64,000 bases of DNA from Hofstenia miamia (lineage: Eukaryota > Xenacoelomorpha > Acoela): the NCBI GenBank assembly GCA_004352715.1, contig SCFE01000117.1, positions 700,752 through 764,751 on the forward strand. Reading direction: 5' to 3'. A program made the position numbers and the translations under genes. The stretch's first letter is position 1. Each line of letters opens with the position of its first letter. Below the pieces are notes generated by a model. The model was given only the letters and a program-made list of their open reading frames with translations. It was not told where the DNA came from and ran no database searches. Positions 35,401-47,854 of this stretch are shown in pieces.

Positions 35401-38400
35401 CATTTGTAAATAAAGTGTGATTTCAAAAAGGATTTTTCCAACAACGAAAAAAGGCTTTTATTAATAATAAAAGAGTTTTAGTCTGTTGAAGTAGAAACAT
35501 TACAAAAGAATAAAAATCAAGTTTTTCGGCAAGAGCAGTCACAAAAGATGAAGCAAGAGCAAATGGATGAATATGCAAAGCGAGAGAAGGGATCAACAAA
35601 GAGGAATGACAGAGTCCTTGAAGCTTGGGGGATTTGAAAGTCAGGAGAAAGTTAGCAGAAACAAAATCACGTTTAATAAACAAGTGAAAAATGCGATGTT
35701 TCTTTGGACGACGAATAAAGAACGTGACAACACCAAGTAGAAAGTCGAAAACGTTAGAAAATGGAATGTACCAAGGTCCACATCCACATGGCTAGTCAGT
35801 AAACAATTGAACAGGAGATCACAGCCATGAAAATGGAGTGACAGCGGACGTGGAGAATTTGAGCAGAGCATCTTTGTATGGTATAATTACGCAAAATTGT
35901 ACAAAGCGGACCGAATAATTACAAAACCATACATAGCGGACAAAATAATAATAATAACAATAATAATGAATGACCTTATTAGCCGCTGAAGGCAAACACT
36001 ACAAAAATATAAAAACAAGTCAAGTTTATGTCAGTAGTAACAAGAGATAAAGCAGGAGCAGATGGAAAAGTAGGCGAAGTTGGAAAAGGGCTCAGCAAAA
36101 GGAAACACATCAAAAAAGCTCAATGGCGGGAAAAGAAATCAATGTCTAAGTCAAGATGAAATTAGCAGCAGTACAAGCACAATTGAAAAGCGAGTGGAGG
36201 CTGTGATGTTTCTTGGGACGACGAATAGAGAGTAAACGATTGGACACGAGGAGATCACAGGCATGGGACTGGAGCGACAGCGGGAGAGTGGAGAATTTGA
36301 AAAGAGCGTCTTTGTTTGGCAAGGGAGAGATTCATTTGGAAGCACGCTTCTGGAACCGTTCCATGGAGAGGAATAAGGCACGACAAAGGTCCCCAACAGG
36401 GAGAAGTGTAGAGAAGAAGGGCGCATGGAATGGACTTGAGAAGGTTTCATGAATTACAAAGGATTGGACGCCATCGGGATAGCAAGGACCAGACAACTTG
36501 CAGGACTTAAGCATGAGGTGAATATTATGGCCGTTGAAGACAATGTTATAAAGGCGAATCAGTGGGGAGGTGGCAGGTGGACCAGGTCGGAGATCTGAGT
36601 GAACAAAGAGAAGGTTCCATTTCAAGCTGGGGAGGTCAGGTTTGGAGTGAAGGTACCGCAAGAAAGAACAAGAGTCTTGAAGAGAAAAGTTCAACATCAG
36701 ATGAGATATTGGAGACAAAAGAACTGCTAAAGTAAATAATTGCAGTTTCATTGACAAATAGAAAGCAGGATGAGTTCAGAACAGAATAAAAAGGTCGTTA
36801 ACGGCAACAAGGAAGAAAAGGACAGCAGTCACAGAATCTTGAGGGGCGCTATTTGCTACAAAAACGGGAAGAAATATGAATGGCACATTGACTACCCTAA
36901 AGCAATCAGGATCATTACGATGAGAGGGAAGATAACAGCTTTCAATCAGAGTGAGCAACTTAGTGATGGAGAAATGCCCGGGAAGGTAACCATGCTGAAA
37001 AAGAATTTACATGTCCAAATTCCAATTTGTTCGAACTAAGGCGTGACTAATTTATATTAAATTTAAATTCTTAAAAATAAATTTAGGAATTTCAATCACG
37101 ATATAGTAATTACGTGAAGTGAATAAATGTCATATTGCTAATATGATTGCATGTGGTATTTGAGTTATTTCACAAATTCAAAATAACCATTAACATATAT
37201 AATGTCCATTATAATAAAGCAAAATTAATCCAACTATGCACAATTCATGATTAATATTGAAAAATAAGTACACTTATTGCGAGGCCAATCACATTGCACG
37301 AGGAATGAATTAGTTACCCACCAAAAAGTAATCAGATGATAAACCGAGGACATGAACAAATTCATATTAGCACCATTGGCAAGTAAAATTGCACGGCCTA
37401 CTAATATATCTTAATACCCCTATGCCGTCTATATAGAATTAACTGTTGAGTATTTATACATTTTACTACAAAAATATATCAAATAATATATCAACTTATG
37501 TAATCATTTGGGTTTTTGTAATGTCGAATATTTAAGGCTTATAGTCCTATTTTGTAAATATTTCAAAAAAATAAAGTTTATAAATAGTACATAGCTATAA
37601 TAAAAACAATTATCGAAATATAAGGCAAAAAACGATACTGCATACAAAATAATTGAATTAATACTTGTCATTTCGCAAAGTTTCCTTGAATTCCACGGAT
37701 GCTGTGAAACTCTCTGTGTTCAAGTCCATTCCTCTACGCTTCTCCCTGCCTGTGATCTCCCCTATTCAATCGACTGCTTACTCGCAAATTGGATCTTGAT
37801 CCTTTTGATTTCATTAAATTCTCTAATTCCCGCTCCTCTCGCTCTAATGATGTCGTCACTTTCGCCATTCGTCGTCCCAAGAACCATCGCACCCTTCGCT
37901 CGTTTTACAATCGTGCTTGTATTGCTGCTAATTACACATTGACTCTCAACCCTCAAACAGCCATTGATTTCTTTTCCCCATCGCCGAGCTTCAAAAAATC
38001 TGCGATGCCTTTCCTATTTCCCGTCTCCAACGTCGCCTACTTTTACATCTACACCTACTTTATCTACTGTGGCCGTCTGCGCTGCTGTAAAACTTGACAT
38101 GTAAATATTTTTTTGTAGTAACTGCTTTCAGCGGCTAAATAAAGCCACTAATTATTATTATGGCGCTGATAAGCTGATTTTGCATTATTTGGATTCAGTT
38201 TTTATTATATTTCAACGAAATTTGGTATAGCTTCGCTATGCAATGCTTCAATTTTGCAGCGAGTTTGAGCAAGATAAGGGCTTCCAAAGTTTGGCAAAAT
38301 GAACTATTATAATGGCGCTTAATACAACTTTGTACTATTACAATGGCGCTAAATACTACTAGTGACTATTTTATTGTAATTTCTTAGTTAATATAAGTAC

Positions 38401-41151
38401 ATATTACTGTTAAATAATAAACTAGATAATAACATATAACATTGCACACATTCGAACAATTTTTCCCACACTTAGATTGGTTATTGAATTAAGAATTTTC
38501 CGCAGCCGGTCTTAGCATTATTTGAAACACAATCAGCATTTTTGCTATGCATATCCCTAATAAAATTTTTTAAGAAATGACAATTAAACGTTGATTATGC
38601 AGCTAATAATGATCGGATCGAGTTCGGACCACTTTTATTATCTTCTAAATTACATTTTGCATCCAGAACAAACTTTTAAATTTATTTAAAGCAATGACTA
38701 GTGCAAAATTGTTTGATTCAGTAATGTCCTACATTATCCTGCACTATAATGGTTCATGCTAAGATTTCTTAAAAATATGGGATTAGATATTTTCTAAAAA
38801 ACAGTGGAAGCCATTCCCTAGATGTAAAATTTAATGCAGAAGCGAATAAACCTGGTTTGAAAGCAATCTAAGTTTTCGCAAGGGCGTGCCTCCTAAAAAA
38901 ATTTCTATTAAAAATACTCAAGATATGAGTTTGTTCAGAAAATTTAGTGTGGATGTAACTTACTGCTTAATCTACTTCATATATACCAAAAAAATCAGTA
39001 GCTTTAAAATTTTTTTTTGCTTAATAATAGTAATAATACTAAGCGCCATTATAATAATCAGGCAAAAATATTAAGCGCCATTATAATAGATTTTGTATCT
39101 AGCGCCATTATAATAGTTCATGAAAGTGTATTCAGCGCCATTATAATAATTATTATTTGATGCTGTTGGTAATACCAGCAGGATTTGCTAGAACATTAAC
39201 AGTGTGTTGGTCTCATCAATGTCAATTGCAGATTTAACACTTGCCGAATTTGCACTTTAACACACATTTCAATCTCAACAATATTACAATATGGAACACA
39301 ATGTCTGCAATCCGCAACTGATACGCATTGAAATTAATGCCACAAGCGTACACTATGTGATAAAGAAATTCCCTATAACAACGGGTAATCTCCATCAATA
39401 CTATTTCTAGGTTTTTGGAAACGATCAATTAATTCCCCATCATCTGACAACAGCACTAACTAATAATGTGCATAGTATCCGATGACACCTCTCCATGTAC
39501 CCCATCTTGTAATCTAGGAATAGATGGAATATCAATTTAAATCAAAAGAAGGCCTGCGCGACGTTTTGGCGAGTATGCCTTCAAGAATGGATGGCCATAA
39601 ATATGAAGAATCCGGTACTATAAATTGCTATTCATTTAAAAGTTACTTTCAAATTGCACAATAAGTGCCCCAACTCGAGATCTGTGTAGATAAAAATTAA
39701 TTTCTAGAAATTTTACAGGTAACCTATAATATGAAGTAACAATAAAGTACAGCAATGCTTTAAGACTTAATCTGAGGAATAAATTCCTGTAATTAACAAA
39801 GTTAAATGCTTAGGTGTAAACACATGATCAAACAAATAAATAAAAAATTATATTAAATATGGATAAGCTACTTTGTAAATATTTAAGTGATTTTTTCAAA
39901 ATAATTGGTTGTTTTATATGTATGAATGCAAAAGGCTATGGTGGATAAAACTTGCACATAATGACATCAAAATGCTAAATCAGAAAATAGCCCCATTGCC
40001 ATAGGATAACATTGATAAAAATTAAACTCAATTATTTGATGAAACATACTTCATTTTAATAAAGAAAAGAATTGCTGTAAAGCATGCATTGCAATATTTT
40101 TTAGGCATCCATGGTTCTAATGTATAAGAAATTTATTCTTCAAATCATTTACTAGTTGATACCAATTTCAAACAAGCTAAAGTTGAGCAATAAACATTAA
40201 AAGGGCATTTCAACGTCCCATTTGACTGAACGCATCTTTAGGTAGTACTTAATCACCAAATGATTACCTTAAGGCCCATATTTGCTGTAGAAAAATCGCA
40301 ATAAATCTATATTGTATGAAACTTAAAAATCGCTTAAATTGTTCATTGGTCTTGAGTTAGCTGAATAAATATTGGATAAGAAATTACACCAATTTAAATA
40401 GAATTTAAGTTTTATGTATTTGATTAAAATAAAAAAATAGTTACCTCTGTTCAATACCCATATGCGCATTTACACTTGCATATCTAGCGGTTCCCGTTAA
40501 ATTCTTATCTTCTTTATATGGAATATGTACTCTAGTACGACTATCTTTGTACTTTTTGGCCAAGCCATAATCGATTAGGTATAACTAAAAACATTTAAAT
40601 GATTACATATGAAACTAAGATACCTTGTTACAATGTTTCCCAATCCCCATTACAAAATTATCAGGTTTAATATCCCGATGAATGAAGCAACGATTGTGAA
40701 CGTGCTCAATGCGACCTATCATTTGATCAGCTAACATCAAAACAGTTTTCATTGTAAATCTCCGAGAAGTGAAATTAAACAAATCCTCCAAACTAGGTCC
40801 AAGTAAATCCATCACAAGTATGCAATAATCTTTTTCTTGGCCATACCATTTAATGCCTGGTATGCCATTTCCACCAGCAATAATTCGATAAACTTTGCTT
40901 TCATATATTAATTGTGGATGACGTGCTTTAGTAGATTCAAGCTTAACAGCTACTTCCTAAGGAATACAATGTAAAAAAAATTTAACAAATATTTAAACCT
41001 CTCCATTCAAAGTATTTAAGCCAAGATATATATCTCCAAAAGATCCGCTTCCAATTTTACGTACAAGGCGATATTTGCTAGCAACAATGAATTCTCCTCT
41101 TTCCCCTTTCATGTTTGAGCTTCCGGATAACAACGATCCGCATCCTGCCAT
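32498..41151 (-). CDS. CSNK1A1: Casein kinase 1 alpha, at least five exons
   Basis: A constitutive Ser/Thr kinase that primes or phosphorylates targets such as beta-catenin, in cytoplasm and nucleus. Exons with GT-AG borders and matching phases are 41151-40999, 40956-40624, 40584-40445, 34364-34211 and 32866-32498 (to the first stop), giving about 382 residues. The glycine loop GSGSFGDI is at 34-41, Lys56 in [15 protein letters not shown] at 144-151, and [17 protein letters not shown] and [20 protein letters not shown] follow as in other CK1-alpha proteins. The DFG motif reads DYG (167-169). Introns 1 and 2 are 42 and 39 nt; introns 3 and 4 are 6.1 and 1.3 kb. The end is uncertain: good donors (GTAAGC, GTGAGT) at 32,580-32,569 suggest that the last residues come from an unseen exon. 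An AG at about 41,191 could be a 5'-UTR or trans-splice acceptor. The start was chosen at MAGCG; MKGERG is an alternative. Confidence 0.93.
35400..35880 (-). repeat. Second tandem fragment of LINE family 2
   Basis: Minus-strand sequence matches the C-terminal coding part of the neighbouring element at 36,150-36,330. The shared segment includes an AAATTCTCC...GCTGTGATCTCCTG block and TATTCGTCGTCCAAAGAAAC. In frame it gives [15 protein letters not shown] and continues as an open frame to 35,423. No (ATT)n tail was identified. It lies inside CK1-alpha intron 3. Confidence 0.6.
35940..37040 (-). pseudogene. LINE family 2: internally deleted reverse transcriptase
   Basis: The minus-strand frame gives [15 protein letters not shown], then, after a deletion, [18 protein letters not shown]. 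That corresponds to the PQGS-x-x-PLLFLLxxNDL motif 5 of non-LTR reverse transcriptases. A serine-rich [20 protein letters not shown] block follows. The C-terminal part, with [21 protein letters not shown] in its best frame, is shared with the copies at 35.7 kb and 37.9 kb. The element ends with TTCAGCGGCTAATAAGG and an (ATT)n tail at about 35,940-35,965. Stops and frameshifts make it inactive. The clade is not assigned. It sits in the same orientation as the host CK1-alpha gene, within intron 3. Confidence 0.65.
37041..37680. other. CK1-alpha intron 3, AT-rich spacer
   Basis: Separates the inverted LINE family 2 copies. No feature is recognised. Confidence 0.4.
37690..38157 (+). pseudogene. 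LINE family 2, 3' fragment in inverse orientation
   Basis: The plus-strand copy aligns with the reverse complement of about 36,430-35,945. It gives [20 protein letters not shown], equivalent to [17 protein letters not shown] of the minus-strand copy. It ends with TTTCAGCGGCTAAATAAAG followed by an (ATT)n tail. The common 3' sequence and tail identify it as a retroposed fragment. It lies antisense inside CK1-alpha intron 3. Confidence 0.7.
38148..39153. mobile_element. Foldback-like element with ATGGCGCT subterminal repeats
   Basis: The left end AATTATTATTATGGCGCTGA and the reverse complement of the right end, AATTATTATAATGGCGCTGA, form 20-bp inverted repeats with one mismatch. Further ATTATAATGGCGCT-type copies follow inside the left end (about 38,310 and 38,340). 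Inverse copies AGCGCCATTATAATA lie inside the right end (about 39,043, 39,075, 39,101). No transposase frame is visible. The left border merges with the (ATT)n tail of LINE family 2, so the exact edge is unclear. Confidence 0.65.
39154..40444. other. CK1-alpha intron 3, 5' part
   Basis: AT-rich intronic sequence. I see no further repeat or gene. Confidence 0.45.
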
Positions 41152-41205
41152 TACAAAATTATTAAAGGCATTACCCTTTAATTTAATTGAACTAAAACAT
41201 GTCAA

Positions 41206-42660
41206 TTCTTATTTATATTATTAAAAAGATTCAGTGCATGCATTACAAATTGTTGTGTAAACCGTTGTCACGAAACCAGCATGAAAAAAATTTCTAAATG
41301 ACTCATTGTAAAAAATAATTTATGAAATCTATACAAACAATATTTCAGAAATTTATTTAAAATAAAATAAAAAAATAATTTATTTATGCATATGCTTTTC
41401 TATAAAGAGGGACGCATATTGTTATCGAAAAAGCTACATCAAAATTTGATAATCAAATCAAATAATAGAAAGAATAGCAAAAAAGGTTTCTAAAATGTTA
41501 AAAAAGCTGAAATTGGGTTTAATATCAAAAGTTTCTAATGTGCAAGTGAAATATGTTAATGAAGCTTATGTCAGCACATCAAAATTCTTTGAGATTTTCC
41601 AAAATTTAGCTTTTTATATGAATGCAACTTCAGATAAATCCTCTTAATTATTAATATTGGGGGACACATTTTTTATTGTATTATGTGAACTATCCCTATA
41701 TTATATAAATAATAATTTGAATGAAATGAAGTCATAGAAATTTTTTGACAATTGTATTTTGGCGTCAATGTTCTTATGACACATAGAAACATCTTGTAGG
41801 CACCAACAATAAATTGGTATGCTAAATACTTTGAGTTTTCTGAGTTTACTTACAATCGTACAAATTTTATGTTAAATGTGGGGTTTATTTTAACTATATT
41901 CGGCGTTATTGTACTTTAGGGGACCCAGTTTATGTGACGTCATAAAATGGGTATTAAACTCTAACCTTAACCCTAACCCTACTCCCCAACCAATGCAATT
42001 ATATTGCATTTCATCTTGTTGATTAATTTTTTGTGTTTGCTCCCTAGTGAATGAAACAATGCACAGCAGTAAGATATATTTAAAATATATAATTTTATGT
42101 AATTCATAATGAATATTCTCTAGTACTTGATAAATGGTGCCAAAAATGCGGATTGCTATTAAGCATCATTCCCTATAGAACACAAAATCGAAACGTTTAT
42201 TTGTAGTTTTGTTTAGATACAAGTGAAGGCATAATTTGCCTAGAAATTATTCGAGCCCTAATATATCAATTTCTTACGTTAAACTCATATACAATATTTG
42301 ATGCTTCCGTTAATAGACGAATGTTTCTTTACACCGCTTGTGAGTGGCAAGCTAATTCATCCCAACTAATCATTTCATAATATATTTCTGCATTTATATT
42401 TGGAATAATATATTTTTCAATGTCGTATTTTCTAGAAAATTGAATTTTCTCTACAGCAGTTTTTCTGACTATGTAGGAGTCATCAGCAAGCATCGCAATT
42501 AAAATGTGTTCTGAATGAGCATATAAAGCATTTTATTGTATATTTTTCTATACCATATGTTGAATAGAAGTTGGAATTGTTTTGATTGTCTTGGAATGTT
42601 GAAAATTTTCCTTGGTTGTGAACTATATAGGCGCGTAGACCTTTACTACATATAAAGTAA
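41206..42660. other. Upstream region of CK1-alpha with telomere-like tract
   Basis: No gene. CTCTAACCTTAACCCTAA at 41,959-41,976 lies near GTGACGTCA at 41,933 and duplicates the arrangement near 5.9 kb. A promoter for CK1-alpha should lie at the left of this stretch, but no definite element is visible. Confidence 0.4.
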
Positions 42661-42666
42661 TCATTA

Positions 42667-43970
42667 TTAACTCATGACTTGGTTGCATCTTTGATACATG
42701 TAATCGGCATATCGATTAGCAAGTATTATCAATCTAGAATGCACCATCTTCCATATTTTCTGAAACTCTAAATTGTTTCCAATGTTTTGTCTTTCAATGG
42801 CTTTTACAATTTTGTATTGATATTTTTGATCCCAACACAGATTATCCAAGATATCAATGTCAGGCATAATATCTAGACACTTAATTGGTTGAAACTTTCC
42901 CACAGGTATTCCTTCGCATCACTTTATTTAATTCATCATTTAGTGGAGCCTCAAGTGTTGCTTTTCGTGTTGTTTTGCCAACCATGACGAAAAGGGAATT
43001 CATTGAGGTGTTTTGGCATATTCACCACTGTAAACTTTCGTTTAAATGTAGCTCAATATTTCTTATAATACTATTGTGTCTACCCGTATTTACATTAGTG
43101 CTATCACAACCAATGACACAACTTGTAGCTGATGCTCCACCTTCATCAAGCAATTTATTTATTTCATCTGCTATAGCTACAGGGGTCGAATTTCTTGCAG
43201 TCAAATGTGTAACATATTTAGTACCTAGTTCAGATATTATCACAATATGCTCTTCTTGGCGACTGCTACCATACTGCTTTCCCGTTTTATCATCACGATA
43301 TAATGTTTTGTCCTTTCTTCTATTTAAGTAAAATCCTTAAAAACATTTCTTTTCTACTCTTGCATCCTTACTTAGTTGATAATAAAGTTTCTTTCTTGAT
43401 TTTGCGACTTACTGAGAATCAATAATCTGGCTGGTCTCATCATTTTTTACTATATATTGTAATCTTTTAGAGTAGTTGCACATTTTGTTGCTGCTGCTGC
43501 TGCTACTACTTAATTGGAAACACCATAACTGTTTGCCTGAGTGGCAACATTAGGAAAGGAGAAGTGTTATTAATCTTAGTTGAAATACTTTGAAATTCAT
43601 TACTATAATTGCTAATGTCATTTTTAATTTCATATTCGGAATTCTATGTATATGTTCAAGTATCACTAACACATGCTTCTGATTTAAGCATCTTATCTCT
43701 GTAATCTATTTCTACAAATATCGTTTGGGCATTTAGAAATTTCTACGTTGTCCTTCGGGTTTCTTTCCTTGTAGAGAGCTTCCTTCACAGAGGGCAACTG
43801 CAACAATTACAAGTGCAAACATCAAAAACATTATCAAGTGATTTATCAAATATCAATTTATTTTTTGAATAACAACTTTTTGATATGTTCTTTGAAGTTT
43901 TCGTAAGTCTCAATATCTTTGTCACAGTAAACTGCTGACTTTTATGAGGAATACTAACTTTTTCCAAACC
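42667..43970 (-). pseudogene. Decayed copy of a repeated, unnamed protein family (transposon-like)
   Basis: Minus-strand pieces in family order are as follows. Cysteine-rich FDVCTCNCCSCPLC lies at about 43,830-43,780. RRKDKTLYRDDKTGKQYG and EEHIVIISELGTKYVTHLTA lie at 43,320-43,190. CVIGCDSTNVNTGRHNSIIR and NIELHLNESLQW follow, down to about 43,022. Then, after frame changes, LNEFPFRHGW, PVGKFQPIKCLDI and HSRLIILANRYADYM lie at 42,980-42,670. I recall proteins of this architecture as unnamed, multicopy hypothetical proteins in animal genomes. The D-x-T-x-x-N-T-G block resembles RNase-H-like transposase cores, but that is an inference. Stops and frameshifts make this copy inactive. It lies between the divergent CK1-alpha and ERK7 genes. 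Confidence 0.5.
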
Positions 43971-44844
43971 TAAAATTTCCTTTGCTGCTATTATACCAAA
44001 TTGCTGACAACTCCTATGTTTTTTTTAATAGTTCATTAATTTGCCCACGTCTCTGTTTGTCGGTAGTTAGTAAAAGATAATTCTCTGGCCGCACCAAAAA
44101 CTGAGCTCCGTGAAAATGATCTCAGTTGACTCATTCTTAAAAATGAGCTAAATTATTTAGTTGTCCCCACAGTAAGTTTTTGAAATAAAACTATTAAATT
44201 ATATATAATTCCAAAGGAAATCGATTCGCTATTGTTACTCATTCAACCTTAAATATTTTCAACTTAGGCATATAAAATGATGTAATAATAAATAAAATTG
44301 CCTACAAACAACATAGAAATGTATAAAATGTCTAATTCCAACATAAATTTAAAGCGAAAATCGCATCATTTAGCGACCTGCAAGAGAAAAATGCAATATT
44401 TGGAATCAAAATTAACAATATTCATTGTTAGGCATTTTTACGATTATGAAAAAATTATATCCTTCAAAAAGCTTAGAGACGTGTAAAATTGAATTTTTTT
44501 TATTTTGGTTAACAAAAGTGACTTGTTACATCAAATTCTGTCCTTCGCCGGAGTGAATTTTTTGGCGTCATTTTCTATCATTTTACACCAAATCGCCAGG
44601 CAGTGATTACAATAGGCCTTGGTTAGCAATTAATATTTTCGTCCGAACGATTTGTCAACCCTGAATTCATTGCCCCAGTTTTTATTATTTAGACTATCGG
44701 TAATATGTCGAGTGCATATGAATATACATTGATCATATTATGAAATTGGACTTCTGTTTGGTTATGGAATTTTTAGTTATTCAACTTTGTAAAATTTATC
44801 ATATTTAGTTGTAACAATATGCGCATGCTAAACAGATCTGCATT

Positions 44845-47634
44845 ATGAGTTCTGATGTTGATCCGCATATAACAGATAAATTCGAAATTCACAAGCGTTT
44901 GGGGAAAGGTGCGTATGGCATAGTTTGGAAATGTACAGATCGGAAAACCTTGGAAGTGATAGCTCTCAAAAAAATTTTTGATGCTTTCAGAAACGCTACT
45001 GATGCCCAGCGTACCTTTCGAGAAATTATGTTTTTACAAGAGTTTGGTGAACATCCTAATATTGTTAAGTTATTAAACGTGATTAAAGCCAATAATAATA
45101 AAGATATTTACTTAGTATTTGAATACATGGATACAGATTTGCACAATGTTATTAAACGAGGCAATATCTTAAAGGATATACATAAACACTATATACTATA
45201 TCAATTACTAAAAGCAACAAAATATTTACATTCTGGCAATGTTATTCATCGAGATCAAAAACCTTCTAATGTTTTGTTAAATGCAGAATGTTTTGTAAAG
45301 CTTGCAGATTTTGGACTTGCTCGATCGATTCGCACATTAAATCATCAAGATGACTTCAATCCTGATGGAGGTGTACTCACGGAATACGTCGCTACGAGGT
45401 GGTATCGCGCTCCTGAAATTCTACTAGCATCACAACGGTATACTAAAGGGGTCGACATGTGGTCTATAGGATGCATTTTGGGAGAAATGCTTCTAGGCAC
45501 CCCTCTATTTCCAGGCTCATCCACTCTAAATCAAATTGAAAAGGTTTTAACAGCCATACCTCAACCTTCGAATGAGGATATTGCCAGCATAAGATCACCT
45601 TACGGCGAAAAACTTCTTAGTAAAATCCATATAAAGCAAAGAAAATCACTAGCTGATTTAGTGCCAAACATATCATCAGAAGCTTTGTCGTTAATGAGCG
45701 AACTGTTAAACTTTAATCCCGATAAACGCATTACGGCAGTGCAAGCTTTAGAACATTCTTTCGTAGCTCGCTTCCACAATGTCAATGAAGAGTTATCTTT
45801 AGATTATGATATAGTTCCACCGTTAGATGATGACGTGCAAGTATCTGTAGATGAATACCGGCAGAAGTTGTATCATATGCTCATTAAAAAAAAGTCTGAA
45901 ATTCGAAATTTACATAAAATGGAATCGCCGTCTTCGCAAAGGTAACTTTTAATCAGTTATTTTCTCTACATTATGTTAAATTCGAAATTGTTGCTTCTTT
46001 TTTGAAGCTTCTATTAGGGTTTTAAAGTATTTCTACACTTATTGTTATTAAGTTTACTTATCCAAGTGAAACCAGAATTGCATCTTATCAATTTCTGATA
46101 ATGATACATTTCTACTCTTACAATTTGATAGTGGTGTGTGATTTTGAATATTATCGCGTTGTCTATATATCAGTTTTCTATTTAGCTTTTTTGGTACAGA
46201 AGAAATAGTTTCCATTTTTATCTTAAATGCCATACTTTGTGAGTTTGCTATAATTCATGCATGTTTAGCGTTGTAACATATTCCAATCGTTCAAGGTACA
46301 TAAAATCTGGTGGAGATAACTCGCAACAAAATCTTGGGGTTGTTGGCGAAAGGCATTCATTATCTGGTCGAAAATCAAGAGTTACTCATTACGTTCCTGC
46401 CGCAGAAGCTTCTAAGATTTGTCAATTTGATCAAAAACGGCATGTTTCAGCTCCTATTCCTCGAAATAAGGCCTTTTTAAGTACCGCTTTTTCTGTGATA
46501 TTTATAAAATTTTATTACATTTATAATTTTTACAAATTACTGCTATTTAATGTAGGAATTCTAAGGTACTTAGCTAGCTGACGTTTCGCGAGCTTTTTAA
46601 ATTTTTTAGCAATAAGCTTTCTCTACGTTCTTTTTATAAATCCACTATGTCTTTCGTTTTATGTCAAATACTAGTTACGCTAGTCTACAAAACTGTCACT
46701 AAATAGATTAGTGATAATTATGAATGATTCTATTGGTGACAATTTAATTTTAAATGCTTATACATTTCTTGGTCGTGACGTTGCTTATTTTTAATCACCT
46801 AATATTATTCATTCTTTTCAGCCATATTTGCTCTCTAGTGAATAAGGTAACATGTTTGCTTAGAGGCCACCCACTTACATTTATTACCAGTTTGTCATAA
46901 TGCTGCATTTGCCAAACTTGACATTGAAGAATATATTTTGAAAGTTTGCAAAAGTGTGTTTTTTCAATCGAATTTGAATATGCCTGCTGTAAACACATTC
47001 CCAATAGCATACTTTATGTGTAAACGCTGGGTATTGTCATTTAAATTTCTTTTTGGTAAATTAAATACAGGCAACCCCGCCTAAGTCGGATCAACTCGGA
47101 CCAATGAAAATAATCCGACTTCCAAGAAATCCGAGATATAATTTTAGGGGACTTGGCTTGTACTAGTGCCGCGAAAACCGAGATTTACGTTAGCGTAATT
47201 TTTGTGGAAGCAATCTGATGGTTGTTATGAAAGTTGTTTTGAAAATATTGAAAATATTAATCATTTATTCTTATGTCTTACAGTATTTTCATTCAATACT
47301 TGAATGAAACAATACTTTTCGTGTTCACTGTGAACAATGTAACAATCGTTTTTACGAACTTAAAGTGTTTTTCAAGGACAATTAATGCAATGCACGTATA
47401 TTTCATAGAAATAGCTGTTTTTTAAGCACTATATAGGTGCGCTTGAATGCTTAATACATTACAGAGGTCATAAGCAATCTCTTTAAGTGAAATTGACAGA
47501 CAAATGTCTAATATTTTGACCAATATTATTATAATTTCTGGGGACATTTTTTAATGTTCTAACCAATTCTATTGTCAACACTTAGGGTTATTTTAGTTAA
47601 AATTCGAAAGCTAATTCTTTCCCATGTTTTAGTG

Positions 47635-47669
<35 letters not shown>

Positions 47670-47818
47670 NNNNNNNNNNNNNNNNNNNNNNNNNNNNNNN
47701 NNNNNNNNNNNNNNNNNNNNNNNNNNNNNNNNNNNNNNNNNNNNNNNNNNNNNNNNNNNNNNNNNNNNNNNNNNNNNNNNNNNNNNNNNNNNNNNNNNNN
47801 NNNNNNNNNNNNNNNNNN

Positions 47819-47854
<36 letters not shown>

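Noticed and set aside
36213-37039. Plus-strand frames over 36.2-37.0 kb
   Set aside because: Antisense to the LINE family 2 reverse transcriptase; the RT motif is on the minus strand.
42885-43331. 148-codon plus-strand frame
   Set aside because: Opposite-strand shadow of the minus-strand GCDSTNVNTG family remnant, which has the recognisable motifs.
46822-46838. Alternative last ERK7 exon ending in TAG
   Set aside because: The phase also fits, but it would add only five codons. The GC-rich 67-codon exon at 48,722 is a better last exon, though both could be used.
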